This document shows, piece after piece, positions 5,363 through 8,126 of a stretch of 8,126 nt of DNA; position 1 is the stretch's first letter, and each line of letters begins with the position of its first letter. Position numbers and translations under genes: made by a program. Below the pieces are notes generated by a model. That model saw nothing but the letters and a program-made list of their open reading frames with translations. It did no database searches and was not told the origin of the DNA. Origin of the DNA: an uncultured Oscillospiraceae bacterium (GTDB taxonomy: Bacteria > Bacillota > Clostridia > Oscillospirales > Acutalibacteraceae); NCBI GenBank assembly GCA_902478605.1, contig CABSLQ010000094.1, positions 1 through 8,126 of the forward strand. Reading direction: 5' to 3'.

Positions 5363-6691
5363 TTATTTCGATAAGCTGGACATGGCCACGCTGTCCGAAG
5401 CCAGCCGGCGCCGCCGAAGGGAGGTTGGCGCCATGGTCGACAGGTCGGCATTGCGCTGCCCGAGATAGAGGCGGGACGCCACATCGGTAAAGGCAATGAC
5501 CATCATGAAAGTGCCCACCAGCTTGGGGCAAAGAAGCGGGAAATCCACCATGCCGTGCATGATAAATGCCAGGACAAACGCAATCAGTGTCACGCCCATG
5601 AAGGATACTTCCTGATTTCCCAGCAGATGGATACCGGTGCGCAGCACCTTCCAGCCGATGAGCATCATGATAAACAGTGCGATGATGCCGCCTTCCACAA
5701 GCAGCTCCAGCACCAGGTTGTGGGCATGCGGTGCATTCACACCGGCCTCCACCAGCATATCCCAGGTATTCTGTATCCCCGGGCCGCGGCCAAAGATGGG
5801 GTTCTCCAATATGCCCTTAAGGGTTACACCCCAGATGGACCACCGTTCGCTGATGGAATGATCCATACTGCCTACGGAGAAGAATCGCTCCATAACCGAA
5901 TCCGGGACCAGGACAAGCAGCGACACGGCGCTCATGATAATAACGCTCAGCTTGCGGATATTGGCAACGCAGAGCACCAGCACCATGCACAGAAGCGCCA
6001 GATAGCTGCCCCGTGAAAAGGAAAAGGCAATGCCGCCGACCGCCGTCAGCAGGCAAACCCGGCACAAAATGCGCACCCGCGTCCGTTTGCCGCTGAACGC
6101 GTAGTAGATGACAAAGGGGATCACCATGACCAGATACTCGGCCACGATATTCGGGTTTGTAAAGGTGGAGGATACCCGGCTTCCAAAATCGTTGAGGTTC
6201 AGCGGCATGGGGAACCATTGATACACCACGCGGTCGATCCAGCCCCAAAACTGCTGCGGCACATGGGAAGACAGCACCAGGTTGAGTCCGTACTGAAAGC
6301 AGGATATGAGGCCCACGATGCCGGCCACCAGCGCGATGCAGAACAGGGCGGTATCAAACCGCTGTTTATTGCACAGCACGGTGGTCATCGCCAGATACAC
6401 CAAAAACATAATCACCCACATGGCCAGTGTCGACAGGCTGTTGAGCGGGTTATCCGAATAAAAAACACCCACAGCCATATAAGCGATAAAGACTAAAAGC
6501 AGTTTGCCCAGCGTCCCGATGGAAAGGGACTGCCGTCTGGCTTTTGCATCGTATGCAGCCGCCCAAATGGAGCAGCCGGCAAGCGGAATACTGATATATT
6601 CCGGGAAGATGGGAATGACGGCGATGCACAGCACTGCCAGCAGCCAAGGCTGCCGCAGATGTGTCCGTATATACTGGATCTGTGCTTTCAC
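5363..6691 (-). CDS. O-antigen ligase/polymerase-family membrane protein (Wzy_C type)
   Basis: A 442-residue polytopic membrane protein with about 11-12 helices. I chose GTG at 6691 because GGGAGGGG sits just upstream; an in-frame ATG at 6781 would add 30 residues that include the ribosome binding site itself. The Wzy_C/WaaL signature is present: SSTFTNPN (174-181), FSFSRGSY (223-230) opening a helix, a long external loop (about 262-322) with ERWSIW (282-287), NPIFGRGPG (297-305) and PHAHN (321-325), where the His residues end the loop, then helices to about 403. The C-terminal tail is cytoplasm-like and basic (TSLRRRRLAS, 423-432). Family members polymerise or transfer lipid-linked glycan repeats at the outer face of the membrane. 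In Gram-positive bacteria they serve capsule, teichoic-type polymer or protein glycosylation. Substrate cannot be read from sequence, and no glycosyltransferase or flippase gene lies nearby. Own promoter and terminator. Confidence 0.85.
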   Translation of the reverse strand: MKAQIQYIRTHLRQPWLLAVLCIAVIPIFPEYISIPLAGCSIWAAAYDAKARRQSLSIGTLGKLLLVFIAYMAVGVFYSDNPLNSLSTLAMWVIMFLVYLAMTTVLCNKQRFDTALFCIALVAGIVGLISCFQYGLNLVLSSHVPQQFWGWIDRVVYQWFPMPLNLNDFGSRVSSTFTNPNIVAEYLVMVIPFVIYYAFSGKRTRVRILCRVCLLTAVGGIAFSFSRGSYLALLCMVLVLCVANIRKLSVIIMSAVSLLVLVPDSVMERFFSVGSMDHSISERWSIWGVTLKGILENPIFGRGPGIQNTWDMLVEAGVNAPHAHNLVLELLVEGGIIALFIMMLIGWKVLRTGIHLLGNQEVSFMGVTLIAFVLAFIMHGMVDFPLLCPKLVGTFMMVIAFTDVASRLYLGQRNADLSTMAPTSLRRRRLASDSVAMSSLSK

Positions 6692-7029
6692 GCAGTTCCC
6701 CTCCCTTCTTATGATAGGAAATGGTAAATACTTATACATGCGAATTTTACATGGCGGAGACGATCCGAGCGGCAATTGCATGCGCTTTTTTGGCTATACG
6801 AAACTATATCACAATTATTTGGGAGATGCAATGTTTGTTACAATCCTGTTATCTTTTTCGAAAAAAGAGCGAACATAAACGAATAGCCGCAAGAACATCT
6901 GTGCAAAATATCAATAACCGTTACAAGATTGTTGCCGTGTTGCAAACGGCCAGCGGCGTACGGCTTTGGGAAATGAGTCGACGCATAATGCGGTAAATCG
7001 TTCATATTCAAACGGGAAAAGGTGACGCT
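6692..7029. other. Divergent intergenic region (ligase / apbE)
   Basis: A 338-bp AT-rich spacer between divergently transcribed genes. It holds a good minus-strand promoter (6803-6831) and, next to the apbE start, a ribosome binding site (AAAGGTGA, 7018-7025). I found no convincing plus-strand promoter: CATAAT and CATATT hexamers near 6984-7006 lack a partner -35 box. A 12-bp palindrome, TTTTTCGAAAAA, lies at 6854-6865. Open frames crossing this region have no coding character. Confidence 0.6.
6803..6831 (-). promoter_or_regulatory. Strong promoter of the O-antigen ligase-like gene
   Basis: On the minus strand TTGCAT (6826-6831), 17 nt, TATAGT (6803-6808), with the TGA triplet at 6809-6811 giving an extended -10. 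Predicted start near 6796, so the leader before the GTG at 6691 is about 105 nt. This placement favours the GTG start over the ATG at 6781, which would leave only about 15 nt and no ribosome binding site. Confidence 0.72.
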
Positions 7030-8013
7030 TTGAAAAACACAACCGGGCAATTGCGTATATTTTCTCTGCTTGTTTGCGCGGGCCTTTGCTTTTCTGCCGG
7101 CTGCCGCCGCAGCACAGGACCGCTGTCGCGCAGCGCGCAGCTCCTGCACACCGCCGTGACCGTCACGGTATATCATACCCAGGACCGTGCGGTTTTAGAC
7201 GAGTGCTTTCGACAAATGGAACGATATGAAGATCTTTTCAGCCGCACGCGGGAAGGCAGTGACGTCTGGCGCATCAACCAGGCCGGCGGCAAACCGTTGG
7301 AGGTGGCCGAAGACACGGCCGCCGTCCTGCGCTTGGCCCAGGAGTATGCGGTGTATTCCGACGGGGCGCTCGACGTGACCATCGCGCCGGCGAGCGGTCT
7401 GTGGGATTTCACCGCGGAGGCGCCGCGCGTTCCGGACGCCGCCGCACTTGCCGCAGCGGCCGCACACGTCGGATGGCAAAATCTGTTTATCGACGGCACC
7501 ACGGTACAGCTGGGCGAAGAGGAGATGGCGGTGGATCTCGGCGCGGTGGCCAAAGGCTATATTGCCGACCGTCTGGCCGCTGTTCTGCGGGATAATGGGG
7601 TGACCAGCGCGCTTATCAATCTCGGCGGCAACATTTATGCCTTGGGCGATAAAGACGGAGCCGACTGGAAAATCGGCATCCGGTCTCCCCGGGATGGAAC
7701 GGCGCTTGCGGCGACGGTAAGGGTGCAGAACAAGTCGGTGGTCACTTCGGGCATTTACGAACGCGGCTTTGAGCAGGACGGGGTGTGGTATCACCACATT
7801 TTGGATCCCAAAACAGGGCGGCCGGTGCAAAACGACCTGGCATCGGTGACCATCGTGTCGGACAGTTCAGCGGAAGGCGATGCGCTTGCCACCGCGTGCT
7901 TCGTCCTTGGGGAAGAAAAGGGGATAGAGCTTATCCGCCGCATGCCGGGCGTGCAGGCGCTCTTTATCCGCGAAGACGGGACCCAGACGCGCACCGAAGG
8001 ATTTCCGGGATAA
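7030..8013 (+). CDS. apbE: FAD:protein FMN transferase (ApbE family), lipoprotein
   Basis: A 327-residue enzyme that uses FAD and Mg2+ to attach FMN through a phosphoester bond to Thr/Ser of target proteins outside the membrane, such as RnfG/NqrC-type subunits and FMN-binding-domain proteins. TTG start at 7030 with AAAGGTGA just upstream. Signal peptide 1-24, then FSAGC with Cys25; position -3 is Ser rather than the usual Leu, so the lipobox is slightly atypical. Family motifs in order: SRTREGSDVWRIN (71-83), DGALDVTIAP (111-120), VDLGAVAKGYIAD (168-180), INLGGNIYALG (196-206), SGIYER (240-245), HHILDPKTG (255-263) and SAEGDALATA (280-289), whose Asp284 and Thr288 are in the position of the Mg-binding residues. 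Length matches the family. No Rnf, Nqr or FMN-binding target gene is in the window. Monocistronic or first of a unit; no clear terminator follows. Confidence 0.95.
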   Translation: MKNTTGQLRIFSLLVCAGLCFSAGCRRSTGPLSRSAQLLHTAVTVTVYHTQDRAVLDECFRQMERYEDLFSRTREGSDVWRINQAGGKPLEVAEDTAAVLRLAQEYAVYSDGALDVTIAPASGLWDFTAEAPRVPDAAALAAAAAHVGWQNLFIDGTTVQLGEEEMAVDLGAVAKGYIADRLAAVLRDNGVTSALINLGGNIYALGDKDGADWKIGIRSPRDGTALAATVRVQNKSVVTSGIYERGFEQDGVWYHHILDPKTGRPVQNDLASVTIVSDSSAEGDALATACFVLGEEKGIELIRRMPGVQALFIREDGTQTRTEGFPG

Positions 8014-8126
8014 ATAAGTATACCAGGGCCATGTGTTTTTTTCATGACAAGAGAAGCCCCGCTGCCAATTTTATTTGAACCGGTCCAGTAAAAATGGACA
8101 ATGGACAAAACGCCCCCTGTGTAGGA
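8014..8126. other. Region downstream of apbE
   Basis: No gene is evident. Seven T residues at 8035-8041 follow the apbE stop by 21 nt but without a stable GC stem before them, so I do not call a terminator. GTCCA (8083-8087) can pair with TGGAC (8095-8099). The heptamer TGGACAA occurs twice in tandem (8095-8101 and 8102-8108). Confidence 0.4.

Noticed and set aside
6692..6781. Upstream ATG start for the O-antigen ligase-like gene
   Set aside because: It would place the strong GGGAGGGG site inside the coding sequence, lacks its own site, and adds a hydrophilic segment unlike the family start. GTG at 6691 fits better.
6854..6865. Palindrome TTTTTCGAAAAA
   Set aside because: A short A/T-run palindrome with no loop. 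It is expected by chance in AT-rich DNA and is not tied to any known operator.
6838..7176. 112-codon minus-strand frame crossing the apbE start
   Set aside because: It overlaps the well-supported apbE signal peptide region and the spacer, and has no family character.

Overview
The window looks like a chromosomal segment of a Gram-positive anaerobe of the class Clostridia, possibly Ruminococcaceae/Oscillospiraceae-like. The reasons are: strong GGAGG-type ribosome binding sites, TTG and GTG starts, a HrcA/CIRCE-controlled clpB, two lipoproteins with lipobox cysteines, and a GH25 lysozyme with a very long Thr-rich linker. The taxon is inference; there is no rRNA or marker gene to settle it.

Layout. 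Positions 1-~905 are visibly AT-rich. They hold, on the minus strand, the first 35 codons of an alpha/beta-hydrolase-like protein that runs off the left edge. Before it lies a 78-residue three-helix membrane protein with its own TATAAT promoter. To the right is a gene-poor stretch with one doubtful ORF and a long hairpin. At about 905-930 the composition switches to GC-rich, and the next four genes are conventional. A lipoprotein lysozyme (974-2275, minus) and clpB (2427-5024, minus) each have their own terminator. clpB has a perfect CIRCE operator upstream. An O-antigen ligase/polymerase-family membrane protein (5363-6691, minus) is also closed by a terminator. A 338-bp divergent region separates it from an ApbE-type flavin transferase lipoprotein (7030-8013, plus).

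How the genes relate. This is not an operon. The four GC-rich genes have separate start signals, terminators, or both. Three act at or outside the membrane: cell-wall hydrolysis, glycan polymerisation or ligation, and covalent flavinylation. clpB is the cytosolic disaggregase, repressed by HrcA in the absence of heat stress. The AT-rich left end is probably acquired or remnant DNA.

I looked for a new multi-gene system and did not find one. The best leads are a clpB promoter that may be built into the CIRCE operator, the composition boundary with possible gene debris at 812-912, an 11-codon reading frame with hairpins between clpB and the ligase, and an O-antigen-ligase-family gene with no glycan locus beside it.
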